Below, in pieces: positions 1-11,600 of a DNA stretch of 64,000 nucleotides. Location: NCBI GenBank assembly GCA_963971285.1, contig OZ020250.1:7300499-7364498 (forward strand), in the 5' to 3' direction. The notes under the pieces are model-generated. The model searched no databases. It was not told the origin of the DNA and saw only the letters and a list, made by a program, of their open reading frames with translations. Position 1 is the first letter of the stretch, and each line of letters opens with the position of its first letter. Made by a program: the position numbers and the translations under genes. The stretch comes from Astropecten irregularis (Eukaryota; Echinodermata; Asteroidea; Paxillosida; Astropectinidae).

Positions 1-46
1 CCACGGAGAATGCTGTACTGACCGCTAGACACAGGGATTTCAAACC
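1..46 (+). CDS. Gene D exon: end of CTLD N-half
   Basis: The reading ends in ATENAVLTARHRDFK followed by a GTAAG donor at 47, phase 2. The same residues with small changes end the N-half exons at 10559 and 33031 on the minus strand. The exon is cut by the window start. Confidence 0.85.
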
Positions 47-1408
47 GTAAGAAGAATCGATTGCTTAGGCCTAAATGAGTAATAGTTGGGCAGACATTAT
101 ATTTCTACTTCTTAGGTTATTCAAACCATTGCATGGTCTCGTGCTGAAGACCTACATGACCAGGAAATACAACGATATATTAACCTGTAAGACAAATATT
201 AAGCTGTTCCCTTCACAAAACTGTTTGACCGTCTACAATAGTCTAAGTGTTTTCATGAAAGAGATCATTTGGAGTCATTTTGCTGGACATTGATTTGAAT
301 TGAACCTAACGCTCCTTGACATGTGCCAACTGTGATAATGTTAACGGTTTTAACGTAGAACTGCTGCTTTCGAACTAATTGTATTGTTTAACTTTGTCAG
401 AATAGTGACCATTGTATGAATGCTCACATTCAACAATTTCCGTTATATACAGCTTCAAACCGTACATCAATGTTTTAAAACTCTCATGTTAGATACAACT
501 ATTCCTTTGATTCCAGATTCAACGACTTCTACTGGGTTGGTCAGAACGATCGAGATGATGAGGGAACATGGAAGTATGCATCTAACGACACGCCCTCTGG
601 TGTCGAGGTTTTCCTGAACTGGAGACCTAGCCAACCAGACGGCGATACATCAGAGAACTGCATCGTGATGGATCAGGGAGGCGAGTGGAGTGACATGAAT
701 TGCAACGATGCTTACTTTGTAACCTGTAAGAAACAAACAGGTTATGGTAAGTTTACGTTTTTGAGTTGCTCGAGTTTCCCGATCCATTATGTTTTGATTG
801 TGAAAACGAGTCCTTGTTTGCAACGAGATAAGCTTACAGTTTTTCTCTAACAAAAGATTTTGTTTTTGGAAATCCAAAAAGAAACGAGAGTCTTCAAATC
901 GGTGTCAATTTGTATATTGTGATCAAATTATCTCAACTGCAAACTATTAAATCCCATAACCGTTCCAACATATTCCCATTTGTGATTTTGTTTTTCAGAA
1001 GAACCCGAAGCAAACTCTTGTGCAAAAAGTAAGATCATAGTTGTCCATATCTAGTTTTAGTAAATATGCATTGTTTCATTCATGACTTGAAAGTTCGCCT
1101 CATACATACATGTAAATGTGGAAAATATTGTTATTACCTTTATACCAGATATATCCACGCCAAGATCAGGCATATTTTCGTTCTTCGCAACGGACGCAAC
1201 TTGTCGCCCAGAAGACGTACTAACTCCCAGCTACCGTGTCAAGACCAGAGTTCAGTGCGCACGGGAATGCTCTATGGAGGCTGTCTGCCAGAGCTTCGGC
1301 TTCTTGACCTCTGGGAATGAGGATAACTGCGTGCTATGTAGCAAGGCTCTCAATATGTATGCCTTAGTGCAGAGAGCTGGAAGCGAGGTCTACAACAAAG
1401 CCCAGTAG
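1..1408 (+). CDS. Gene D (partial, 3' end): secreted C-type lectin / PAN-domain protein
   Basis: Exons are 1-46, 517-746, 999-1028 and 1149-1408; the 5' part lies outside the window. They encode the end of a CTLD N-half, a CTLD C-half, a 10-residue linker with one Cys, and a terminal PAN/apple-like domain. Each junction has GT/AG borders and the phases (2, 1, 1) match the three minus-strand paralogues. C-type lectin domains bind sugars or other ligands, often with calcium; PAN domains bind proteins or carbohydrates. Secretion is inferred from the disulfide-rich domains and from the signal exons of the paralogues. The ligand is unknown. The gene runs towards gene A, so the two are convergent with about 7 kb between their stop codons. 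Confidence 0.85.
517..746 (+). CDS. Gene D exon: CTLD C-half
   Basis: The exon follows a TTCCAG acceptor and ends at a GGTAAGT donor, phase 2 in and phase 1 out. It begins FNDFYWVGQNDR, carries a QPD motif (QPDGDTSENC), WSD in place of the usual WND, and the closing Cys pair in NCND and TCKK. QPD is the galactose-type signature in calcium-dependent CTLDs, but the altered WND makes true sugar binding uncertain. Confidence 0.88.
999..1028 (+). CDS. Gene D exon: 10-residue linker
   Basis: A 30-base phase 1-1 exon between a TTTTTCAG acceptor and a GTAAG donor encodes about EEPEANSCAK. Same-length exons are at 9008-9037, 31577-31606 and 61707-61736. Its lone Cys is conserved and may form an interchain bond (inference). 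Confidence 0.82.
1149..1408 (+). CDS. Gene D terminal exon: PAN/apple-like domain and stop
   Basis: After an ATACCAG acceptor the exon encodes ISTPRSGIFSFFATDATC and onward to a stop at 1406-1408. Six Cys (in TCRPED, QCARECSMEAVC and DNCVLC) fit a PAN/apple-like fold. It is very close to the terminal exons of A, B and C but ends in an extra Gln before the stop. Confidence 0.87.
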
Positions 1409-1468
1409 AACAATACAAGTATTCGTGTATCACCCTCTTTAACAGGAAAACATGTTTAAAGGGCTTTG

Positions 1469-1474
1469 AATAAA
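1469..1474 (+). terminator. Polyadenylation signal of gene D
   Basis: A canonical AATAAA lies 61 bases after the gene D stop codon, a normal spacing for a short 3' UTR. Confidence 0.7.
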
Positions 1475-1479
1475 CTAGA

Positions 1480-4370
1480 AACTGGATTCTTTGATCGAAT
1501 GTTCTTCATTGAAAACCACGCTTGACCCTATGGTGGGTACTTTGATCGTTAACACAAAATGCAGTTCATTTACACTGTTACAATTGATAAACAGTCATTT
1601 TTTTATGAACTATCATTTACAAATTTGAAGGTGAAATAACGAGCTTTATTGCAACCAACTCTCAGTGGCACACTGTTGATGCTATTTTGATAGCAGTGTG
1701 TATGGTCGGTTGCTTTGGAAATGAAGATGCGAACACGATTGATACAATGCCGATTATACTCTACATTACCTAATTAAATAAAAATCATTAAATAATTATT
1801 TTCAAATAAGTAAAATCAATGAAATATCTCACTTTTTTCTTTATTAAAATTATAATATATACATTTCGACTGAAACGTTTTAGTTCCCTCGTTATTTAAT
1901 AAGATGTTCAATGTAAACCGCGAATCTTAATGATGTACTTGGTTGGAATAGTGATGTAAAATAATGGTTTATTAATACAACATTGGCTTTCTAATATACT
2001 CTACATTTCCTAATTAGATATACAAAGAAATCAATGAAGTATTTAGCAAGAACATGGCTCGCACTTTTCTACATGTATTTCTGTTGATCTAATGAATGTG
2101 TCAATCACGAATTTTGCGAGTCATATGAGTTTGGACTGAAGCAGGATAGGAACTGAGACTTGTCGAAATATATTTTTTACATTTCGTATGACAAAATATA
2201 ATTGTGTAGATGTATGCCTCATTTGAGTTACACTCGTATTCATAATTATGTAGATTGTGACCTCTCTATGCACGGTGATGTAGCATATATTCCGTGATCA
2301 GCCTATTTAACTATAAGTAACACAATAATTCTTCGTAAAAAAAAAACAATTAATGTTGATTAACATATTATTAAAAATGACATTCGTATTATTTTGATGT
2401 TAACGCTTAATTAATGTAATATCTGAACAAAAAAAAAGACATTTGGAGACAAATTCAAGGTATAATGTTTAGATATTCTACAAGTTGTACAGATATCTCA
2501 ATTATTTTAATTTTTTTAATATTTTTAATTGGTCATAATATTTTGTTTTTTTTCGTTGAGGTGATACAAATATCTAAAATAGGCTTACTCTTCGTCAATT
2601 GCGGTACCGGACCCGTTGCAATAGCGAATTCAAATATACCTGTTAACCTCTAGCGATAAGACATCTGAACAAAGAGATCGTTGGTTCGAACATCACCTGA
2701 GCCAAAGCATGCATTCCATTGAACATTTAGTGGTGCTGCACATCGGTTGAGGGTATGCCTAAATTAATTGTTTTTTTTCTGTGATGATTCTTGTAATAAA
2801 TAATAAATAAGTTTTTTATAACATTGCTATTTGTAATTCAAGTGAATACTCTTGTGTTAGTCAGTGTAATGAAATTTGCAGCTTGCGATCAATGTATTGA
2901 ATAATTTTATTTCACTAGCTCCCCTGTTAATAGATTTTGATTGGTCTGCATGTACACCTAACTAGACATGCATCAAAAACCATTAAACGTGACACTATTA
3001 ACTTTTATAAAACACAGGATTCATAGCTAGGTACAAGATATCATGCTATTTGAAGATTTACGCCAGGAAAGCACATAGAATCACATGGAAAATATTGTAA
3101 ACATTAGGAACCCCCAAGCAACGGAATTGCAGGCAGGTTTACGTGAATCACATTATAAGAAAATGACAAGGCTTGACAAAGATTTTGAAGATTAAAGGGT
3201 GAAGAAGGCCCTGAATGGCTAGTGCCTTTTACGGGAAAATAAATCAGTATATTATTAACTTTTTGCTTGAGCTTTGTATTTAATATTATAAACTAGCAAT
3301 TTCGAATATAGAATTTACTAATACCATCGCTATTTAATCAGATGTTTAAAGTTATGTTTAAATGTGTGTGAATGTAAATGGTGTTCTTTATTTAAATATT
3401 ATAGTGAAGTAAAATAATTGTGATTTGTTAATATCATATTCAGGGTTTTTTTTTTATAGGTAGTATCATACTTTGGTTTTTATCAAAGAAATACAGATCC
3501 GTTGGCACAAGTACCAAGACAGATACATAAACATTCAACTGTGAAAATTCCAGTCCTATACGTTGCCCACTTTTTGAGAAAACAGGGAAAAACAGCAACG
3601 GTATTTATTAAGTCTTTTCTCTTTAATTTTTGATTTTTTTAAAGATGACAAAGATTTTGGCCAAGACAGCGCTTGTGAAAAGATTCATGAATTCACTCGA
3701 TTTTCAGTGTGGTAACGACATTACGACACACAATGAAACATTAAATTCCTCGCTGGATGCAACGTCGAACAACTGTAGAACATTCAGTTTGTAACACTTA
3801 ATGTTAGGGACAAACTTCCCGATGAAAACTCGACAACATTGTGACAAGGTTAAGATCGCTGGACACGCTCATGAAGTGGTTCAACATACCTAGAGTAACT
3901 CACATGTATGACCGACCTGCATTACCATACACTATTATACTATAAACAGTGAGGCTGGTACTTGTGTGCAGTTGCAGTTACCAGGAGTTGATCTATGACA
4001 CGCTAGTAACACTATTTGGCGCCCTCTATTGATTGAAAAAAGAACCTGCGGTGGTGTTTATCGATCTAAAAGCACTACAACTCCTGCTTGGTGCGTTGTG
4101 CGCGATTTATTTCTGAAAGAAACAATATTCAGCATGGACAAAATCTTCCGGATTACTCCACATGTATTATGTTAATGATTAGCTTTTGGCTGCGGTTCGG
4201 AAATAGATTATCTGGTTTGAAAAAGGGAAATAGAGTTTTAGCTTCAATGAAAAACCACAACCCATATTTTCAGCACGTAGATGTTAGTGCTGGAGCCTGA
4301 GCCTGAGCCTCCGTTTCGTATACGCCCATTGTGTGCCAAGTGAGGCGTAAAATAACCAGTTTCCTCTTAA
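1480..4370. other. AT-rich intergenic DNA, no gene seen
   Basis: This stretch between the convergent genes D and A has many A/T runs and stop codons in all frames. No exon like those of the lectin family and no recognisable transposon coding was found. Confidence 0.6.
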
Positions 4371-4379
4371 AATGCATTG

Positions 4380-5285
4380 TTCAGCTCACTGTCGTTCGGA
4401 CAACCAGTGGCCCTTCCGAGTCCAGGCGAGTCCGAGTCCAGGGTATCAAGCACGAATATATTTAAGGTCGAGTACAGGGCCGAGTCCGAATACCGAAGTC
4501 TGACTGCACGTCCGGGTACATGCACACTACCAATGCATAGTTCCACAAATGCCAACAAAGTTTCGCAAAGATGTTAAAAGTTGGACGTTGTGCCACTCTT
4601 CTTGGAAATCGGCTTGTTTTACAAACCTTGCAAATGACACTGTGCTACTCCATTGGATACTAAACTCCCGATGATCTTCATACTCCCATTGTATAATTTA
4701 TTGCAAATCGCCAACAAAGACACTAATCTACGTGAAATTGTATAACCCCCCCCCCCCCCAAAAAAAAATGAAATATACACTAAATGGTTCGGTACTCCAA
4801 CAATTCGAGTACATGTAATGGAGTACGGGCCAAGTAAATTTATTTTGGAGTGGTTTTTCTTATCGAATGCGGGCCAAGAACATATTGTGTTGGAGTACTT
4901 TTGATCCAGTAGGGGTCGAGTATTTGCATGTATTTGAGATGTACTCGAGTACGAGTACTCAAACACTGTAAGTATTGCACTCAGTCCTGACAATCGGAGC
5001 CTCAGTTTCAACTTGAGTAGAAACACGGTCTAGCCCAATGCATATTAATAAGGAAAGGTTTGCGGGGACACCATGTATAATCTCTTTATTATAGATGTGT
5101 GGTTCTGAGAAGAACCGGTGAGAAGTTGGATCTCGACGTTCCGGCCAGTGTACTCTGGCCGTCCTCAAGAGAGTATAAAGAGATTATACATGGTGTATCC
5201 GCAAATATTTCCTTTTTACGTGACTTCCACCATGCAAAGCTTCAAATTCTACCAATGCATAGCCTTTTCATATCATCTGGATAAG
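4380..5285. repeat. GAGTAC/GAGTCC-rich repeat with an inverted-repeat core
   Basis: Short GAGTAC, GAGTCC and CGAGTA words recur from 4430 to 4960. Arms at about 5056-5095 and 5172-5207 are inverted copies of each other, reading ACCATGTATAATCTCT and its complement, which suggests a small palindromic element. Related GAGTAC-rich patches occur at 25240-25740 and 56345-56535. Confidence 0.55.
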
Positions 5286-5885
5286 ACTGGATAAAGACCA
5301 AACCTGATCAAAGTTGATCACCCCCATCCCTCAACGCTTTTCATCCATAAAAGTCGAATTACTCTACAGTTAGGTCACAGTCATTTGTCTTTAGATCTAC
5401 ACATGAAAAAAAACAGTGCGACAAAAAAAAAATGCCTCAAAGTCTCCAGTTTATTTGGTCATGTTACAGCTTTTATTCTTATAACAATGATATATTCTAA
5501 GACACATTTCACAATGTTTTCAAAAGCAGTTCAATGAATAAGCTCCTTTTTAATGTCACTTGACGTAACACAACCTGCATGGCGATGCATGGCAGATGTA
5601 GGAAAACATACCAAATTACCATATTAAAAACAATTAACAGTTATTTTGCTTTAAGATTCAATTAAAGTACGTACACCATTTAATTCCACGATTAATATTC
5701 GCAAATCGCATTTAATAACGATGCTACGTTTCATTCGAAAATGATAGTATATAAAATACTAAAATACAGAGATCAAGCAATTGACTAATAATAACTTTGT
5801 TTGACAGATTTACGACTTAGTGCCGGCCTAAGCATTCTCAATAGGGGCATTATATCTTCATAATATTTGCCTAGCCTCTTTCTTT
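5285..5885. other. Intergenic DNA, nothing recognised
   Basis: AT-rich sequence with no exon, repeat border or transposon motif that I could identify. It ends where the LINE 3' tail begins. Confidence 0.5.
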
Positions 5886-5887
5886 AC

Positions 5888-7500
5888 TTATAATAATTAT
5901 TATTATTATGGTGTTTTATTTAATCATCATTGCAGCCAAACAGGCTGAATTCCACATGATTTCACATTGCTACAAAATACAGTAAAATACAATAAAATAC
6001 ACAGAAATAAAGATAAAATACAAGCACAAATATAAATACACAGATAAAGAGTGACCCAACACAATACACCACTGTAGAAGTAAATAGTAATTACAATGAT
6101 CAGGAATTGGATAAGTTTAATTACATGTATTTAGGAGTCTAGTAAGGAAGGGAATTGGGCTATTTTTGAAACGATTGGTTTTACACATGACTTCCCTAAA
6201 AGGCTTACGATTACGTAAGTTCCTAGATGTTGGCTTATAGTGGCAACCAGTGGTTAAACTGAGGGGATTTAACAAGTGATTGAGCAAATTTCAGGCAAGA
6301 GTCTAATCCTTCTATCACTGAGTGTTTCAAGCTGAACAATGCTAAGGGCAGTTTCGTATGTTTGATACTGAAAGCCTAGAATTAAACGTAGTACTCGTTT
6401 CTGAACTCTTTCAATTTGGTGAGTTTGGCTTTGAGTTAAAGCTGAATGCCAAACAGGTGCAGCATACTCAAGAACCGGCCGAATGTACCCTATATATATA
6501 TATATTGTAATGATATTACATCTAGGCAGGTTGAAAGGGATCAGTTGACGTATTACATATGCACTTCTTTTTTTTACAAGTTGTTGGATGTGATTATCCC
6601 ATTTGAGATTAGGCTAAATAAGAACACCCAGGACTCTCACTGACTCAATTTGTTTTAATACCTGGTTGTCAATGGTCAAATGGAGTGGCTGAAGAGTAAT
6701 TTTACCAAAATAAAGTCTCATAGCATGACATTTGTTAATATTGAGACGCGTGTTGTTTTCAATACACCATTTGTCTTAAGTATCAAGAGTGGCTTGGGCT
6801 TTAGTTTCAGTGGTCGCATCCCGCGGTGCTGATTCAGCGATTGTCATGTCATCGACATACTTCCAACATTGGGGCTCCACAGAAGCAAGAGCATCATTAA
6901 TAATAACAAGGAAGAGCACCGGTCCCAACCGTGTTCCCTGAGGAACTCCCGCAGTAACTGGGGACCAATCAGACAGACAACCACGATATCGCACACACTG
7001 GGAGCGGCCACTGAGGAAATCAGCAATCCAATGAATCAGCCAGCCACAATGATTTAACTTGCACAGTTAAGATATTACAATGGAATGGTCTACCCTATCA
7101 AATGCTTTGGAAAAATCAGTGGTAATTAAAGTTGAAACATTAGTAGGTTTATCAGCACATTTAGCAAGATAATTAACAATATCCACCAAACAGTGAGTAG
7201 TAGACATTCCTGGACGACTGCCAAATTGATTCAAGTCTAAGCAATGATTAATATCCGTTAGGAGCCATCTAGTAATGAACAACTCGGCTATTTTAGCTAG
7301 GTGGTCAGTAAGTGCAATGGGGCGCAATATTTACCTAGAGATGCTGGTCGTTCCTTAGGCACAGGGACCACTATTGTTTTTTCCACTGCTGGGGGACCCG
7401 ATGTTCAGCAAATGAACTATTCAGAATGTCACAAAATGGAGCACTGAGTTCATAGGCAAATAAATTCATCAGTCTTGCTGGAATAGCAATGTGACCCACA
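5888..7500 (-). mobile_element. Non-LTR retrotransposon (CR1/jockey-like LINE) 3' fragment, broken
   Basis: Read on the minus strand from about 7500 down, degraded frames encode reverse transcriptase blocks in the normal order. These are a segment ending VPQQWKK, RPIALTDHLAKI, FGSRPGMSTTHCLVD, TDFSKAFDRVDHS, PQGTRLGPVLFLVIIND and YVDD (the catalytic box, intact), then the thumb region around 6500-6300. Frames shift near 7330 and 7060 and there are internal stops, so it is dead. The 3' end is the ATTATTATTATT stretch near 5890, consistent with a LINE tail. The CR1-like assignment rests on motif style only; the endonuclease half is missing. Confidence 0.8.
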
Positions 7501-8400
7501 TACAAGTGATGCAATGTAATCCATTGTTGAAGCTTTCTTTCTAAAACTCTGCATTAACACAAACAGTTTCCCCATGATTCTATGAGCGCTTTCCTGGCTT
7601 ACGCATACTTGTATATGATACCTTGTTTAAGACTCTATATTAACCGAGTAACATTAATTATATTTACCTCTATAGTATACACGATATCAATATCACATTT
7701 TAAAATAGCTAGGCTCTCCCTCAATCAACGTGTATAAGAACTTAGTGTTCAGTGTTTTGAGTGCAAAAAAACAAATTCATGTGCCGGCTCAGGTGAGATT
7801 GGAACCCACGACATCGAATACAGGCATAGACCAAGTATCGAAGAATATCCTGTGTTGGTTGAATATTTGATTGATGTTCTTGATGAACGAAGAATTGTAA
7901 TCTTGCTATTCAAATATAGTTTGTCATACCAATTGATGATGCGCCACCACAAGTTGGTTGCATGAAAATTGTTTTCACCTTTACAAACTTAGCAAAAAAA
8001 AAGCCCGTTTTAACAGGGCATTGTAAATTAAGCTTGTTTTCTGACGAAGTACAGTATTTGGTCATGCTGGGTTCTCGAAAGAGAGCTTGCGATCCAATAA
8101 TCTAGCTTAAAGATTGTATTTCACTTAACTTTACACCACTTTTTACGTGGATTTGTTCAAGTTCCTTTTGAATGTGTTTCATATCGATTTTGAGATCGAA
8201 ATTGGTTAATACGTTTTTTCTTTTCTTTTTAATTCAGGTGCAATTTAATTTTTCCTAGGACTACAAATTGAAGAAAAAAAAGCACAACTAAAACATTCAT
8301 ACACAAAAATTTAATCATCTCTTATGTTTTCGTAATTACGTTCAACGCCCATTAATACAATTTTCCAGTGAAAAATGGCGATTCAAGAATACATGCACTG
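7500..8400. other. Intergenic DNA with a tRNA-like SINE remnant
   Basis: On the minus strand near 7830-7785 the sequence reads GGGTTCCAATCTCACCTGAG, which resembles the 3' half of a tRNA with a weak B box. A related string TCGAATCCCACCTGAG is on the plus strand near 18480. No A box or cloverleaf could be built, so I treat it as a decayed SINE fragment. The rest has no recognised content. Confidence 0.4.
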
Positions 8401-8405
8401 CTCAA

Positions 8406-8662
8406 CTAGGCTTTGGTATACACCACACTTCCAGCTCTGTGCACTATGCCATATATGTTGAGAACCTTGCTACAGAGCACGCAGTTATCCTCATTCCCAG
8501 AGGTCAAGAAGCCGAAGCTCTTGCAGCCAGCCTCCATAGAGCAGTCCCGTGCGCACTGGACTCTGGTCTTGACACGGTAGCTGGGAGTTAGTACGTCTTC
8601 TGGGCGACAGGTGGCGTCCGCAGAGAGGAACAGGAATTTACGTGGTCTTGGTGCGGGCATAT
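8406..8662 (-). CDS. Gene A terminal exon: PAN/apple-like domain and stop
   Basis: The acceptor is ATTAG; the exon enters in phase 1 and ends at a TAG (8408-8406). It encodes the six-Cys block TCRPED, QCARDCSMEAGC, DNCVLC. It differs from the B and C copies mainly near the end (IYGIVHRAGSVVYTKA). Confidence 0.87.
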
Positions 8663-11600
8663 CTAATGAAAACAAAAACAAAATCTTGGGAGGTAAATCT
8701 GTCGTTCATATTTGGAATAGATAAATCACTCACACTCAACTATCATTTAACATTTAGCACAGAATATAATTTTGAAATAGCTCATCTCGAATATAAATAT
8801 TGCGATACGCTCAAGTGTAAAGCTCATACAAAATCCAAATCAAAGTTCAATGCATTTAGACAAATAAACGTTGGTGTTTATAATGATTATTTTGACATTT
8901 TTACTTTTTACGGATTATTTTTTTTTCCGCTGGTTTCCATACGTTTCGCTTCTATTTTGAAAATTTTGAAGAAAAAAAATCACAAATTAAGGAGTGTACG
9001 GACTTACTGTTAGAGCAAGAATCCTTGGTAGTTGGCTCTGAAATAAACCATGCAGGGAAAAATCATATAGAAAAATGTACCTGTCAGGGGTCAAAAATTG
9101 TTTAGACGTTCAACTAATTACCCAAAATAATACTTTTGCAGGGGACGCCATTTCTAAGACTCATTTCCGCTATGTCTTATTATTATAATCATGAAATAAC
9201 TACAAGGGAAACTGAAATTTTAAGTCATTGAAACGTGAACAAAGACAAATTGACTGGAGCGGGATTCGAAGTTAGTAGTTGGTAGAGCGCCTGTACGGTA
9301 TTCAGGAGGTCGCCGGTTCGAATCCCGCTCCAGTTAATTCTTCTTTGTTCACTTTTCAAAGCAATTGACATAATATCATAAAATGCGTTTTTGGCGCGTA
9401 ATAACAGACAATATCCACTGTTTTATAGGATGCTGTTGTTGTGTTCTTTCTTTCTTTCTTTTTTCTCCCCCCCCCCCTTTTTCTTGGGGGGGGGGGGGAA
9501 GGTAACCCACCTTACCCCCTTCGAATCACATATTTTGTTCAGACCCCCTCTGGCATGTGCCCATTTTCCACTGGGAATAGGCGAATTGGACAAGGGACCG
9601 ATTGCTGTTTTTTTATTTCTTAGGGACACGTTTCCAGGGAGGAGAGTATTTGTTTTTTTAAGGACCAACCATGTGAGGCATACACACCTATTTTGAGTTT
9701 ACACAGTGTAAAGTAGTTTGCACTGCAGTCTTTATCCTGAAAAAGTCCACCATCCGATTTGAACATGACCACACAATCCTGACTGCCGTCATCGTTAGGC
9801 TGCCCGTCGCGCCAGTTGAGATACACCGGAGTCTGCTCGCTGGAGGTATAATTATACACGCCTTCTTCCTCCCGATCATTTTGCCCAATCCAGTAGGCAT
9901 TGTTATTGCTGTTGGTATCAAAATCAACATTTGTTTATATATTTTTATATATGTTAACGGCTTTCAGCCTTGACAGAAATAACGTCAAACAGCATTTATC
10001 GCAGATACGAAAGCGGGATTTAAAGCCGGTGGTTTTTTTATTTGAAAAAAAAAAATATACAATTTAAGAAAAATAGGATGCAATAAAATAATTGTGTGAA
10101 TCTATTAGGAATTAAACCAAAAAATGAGATATTCAAATAACCAAAAGAGAATCTAAGTAGTTAAGTTATTGAAACGTGAACAATAAATATTGACTGGAGC
10201 CGGATTGGACCCAGTAAGCTCCGAAATACCATACCGGCACTCATAAAAACTGAGTCTATTAACCCTATGTTGATGATGTCCCTAATAGTCAATCATCTTT
10301 ATTCGTTTGGCAGTCAATGTCTATAGATTAATCAGTCAGTTTCCCTTGTGGTTATTTGATGACATTTTATGATTACGATTAAAATATCGTATCCTCTGGT
10401 ATCTCTCATATACAGTGTGTCAGATTGCAAAATTGCTAACGATGCGTGTATCTTCAATTATCCATGAGATTTAGCGGTATGTCTCATAAGTGGTTTCATA
10501 GCTTTTGGCTGCCAAACGAATAGATATAATGGACAATCTGTGAGTGCAATTCGCTTACGGTTTGAAATCCCTGTGTCTGGTTGCCAGTAGTGCATTCTCC
10601 GTAGCGTCCTCAACGTCGACCAAAGTCCAACCTTCCCCCTGGCAATACTCGACGGCCGATTCCCAGGTAAGCTCTAGGTCCGTCATGAAATAGCACATGC
10701 CCGGTTTAGCCACGCTGCCAAAGGCTCCTGGACGCAGGTCTGAACAGGCTGATGGAGGCAAAATTCGAAAAAAGACAATCAATAAAGACCTTTTTCAAGC
10801 AGGATATTTCAAAAAAGAGGCACGCTGATTTATTATGGTGAAGACGAAGAACTTACCTGTCTCTTCACGTGGTAAAGCACTACCGTTACACCTAGTCAAG
10901 GGATCTCGGGTTGGCTCTGGATCTGCAGAGATAAAATGATGCGTGTGACTAGAACGAACGCCAATGAGACATTTTCGTCATTTCCCCTAAAATAAGAAAT
11001 GCAATCTTTTTTGGGAAATGAAGGTTATATTTTTTTCTGTAACAGGTTCCAAATGATATTTTAATGGACCATCCCCACTATCCCCACACGACTGGGAATG
11101 GAGGATAGGCTGTCAGCCTCCTATTTTCAGTTTGTATTTCGTATAGAGAATGTTGTTGCAATCTGCGTCAGAAAAGCATCTTTCTCGAGTATTTTACCCA
11201 TAACAAAAATGAAATTCTCATTTCCTGCACCGTGGGATGGCTTTTGTCCCAGGACACCGGACACTGCCCACTGGAGGTATACCGGAAATCGCCTTCTTGC
11301 TAACAATAATTATGACCAATGCAATAGCCATCATGTTTGCTGTTGATTTGTGATGTACAGTAACAACAACGACGATGGCGACAGCAGTAGCAACAACATC
11401 AACGGCAACAGGAGCAGCAGCAGCAAAAGCAACAGACACAGCGCTGGCTACAGCAACGGCAACTGCACTGGCCACAACAGTAGCAGTATCAACAGCAGCA
11501 GATTTTCGTTTTCAGGAGATAGACTGAACGTACCAATTTTGAGTTTGCAAAGCGTGTAGTGCATCTCGCTGCAATCTTTATCCTGAAAACATCCATCCTG

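Noticed and set aside
11218-11559. Ala/Val-rich and Asn/Ser-rich open frames next to the gene A CTLD exon
   Set aside because: They run across a triplet repeat between a decayed exon copy and the live exon.
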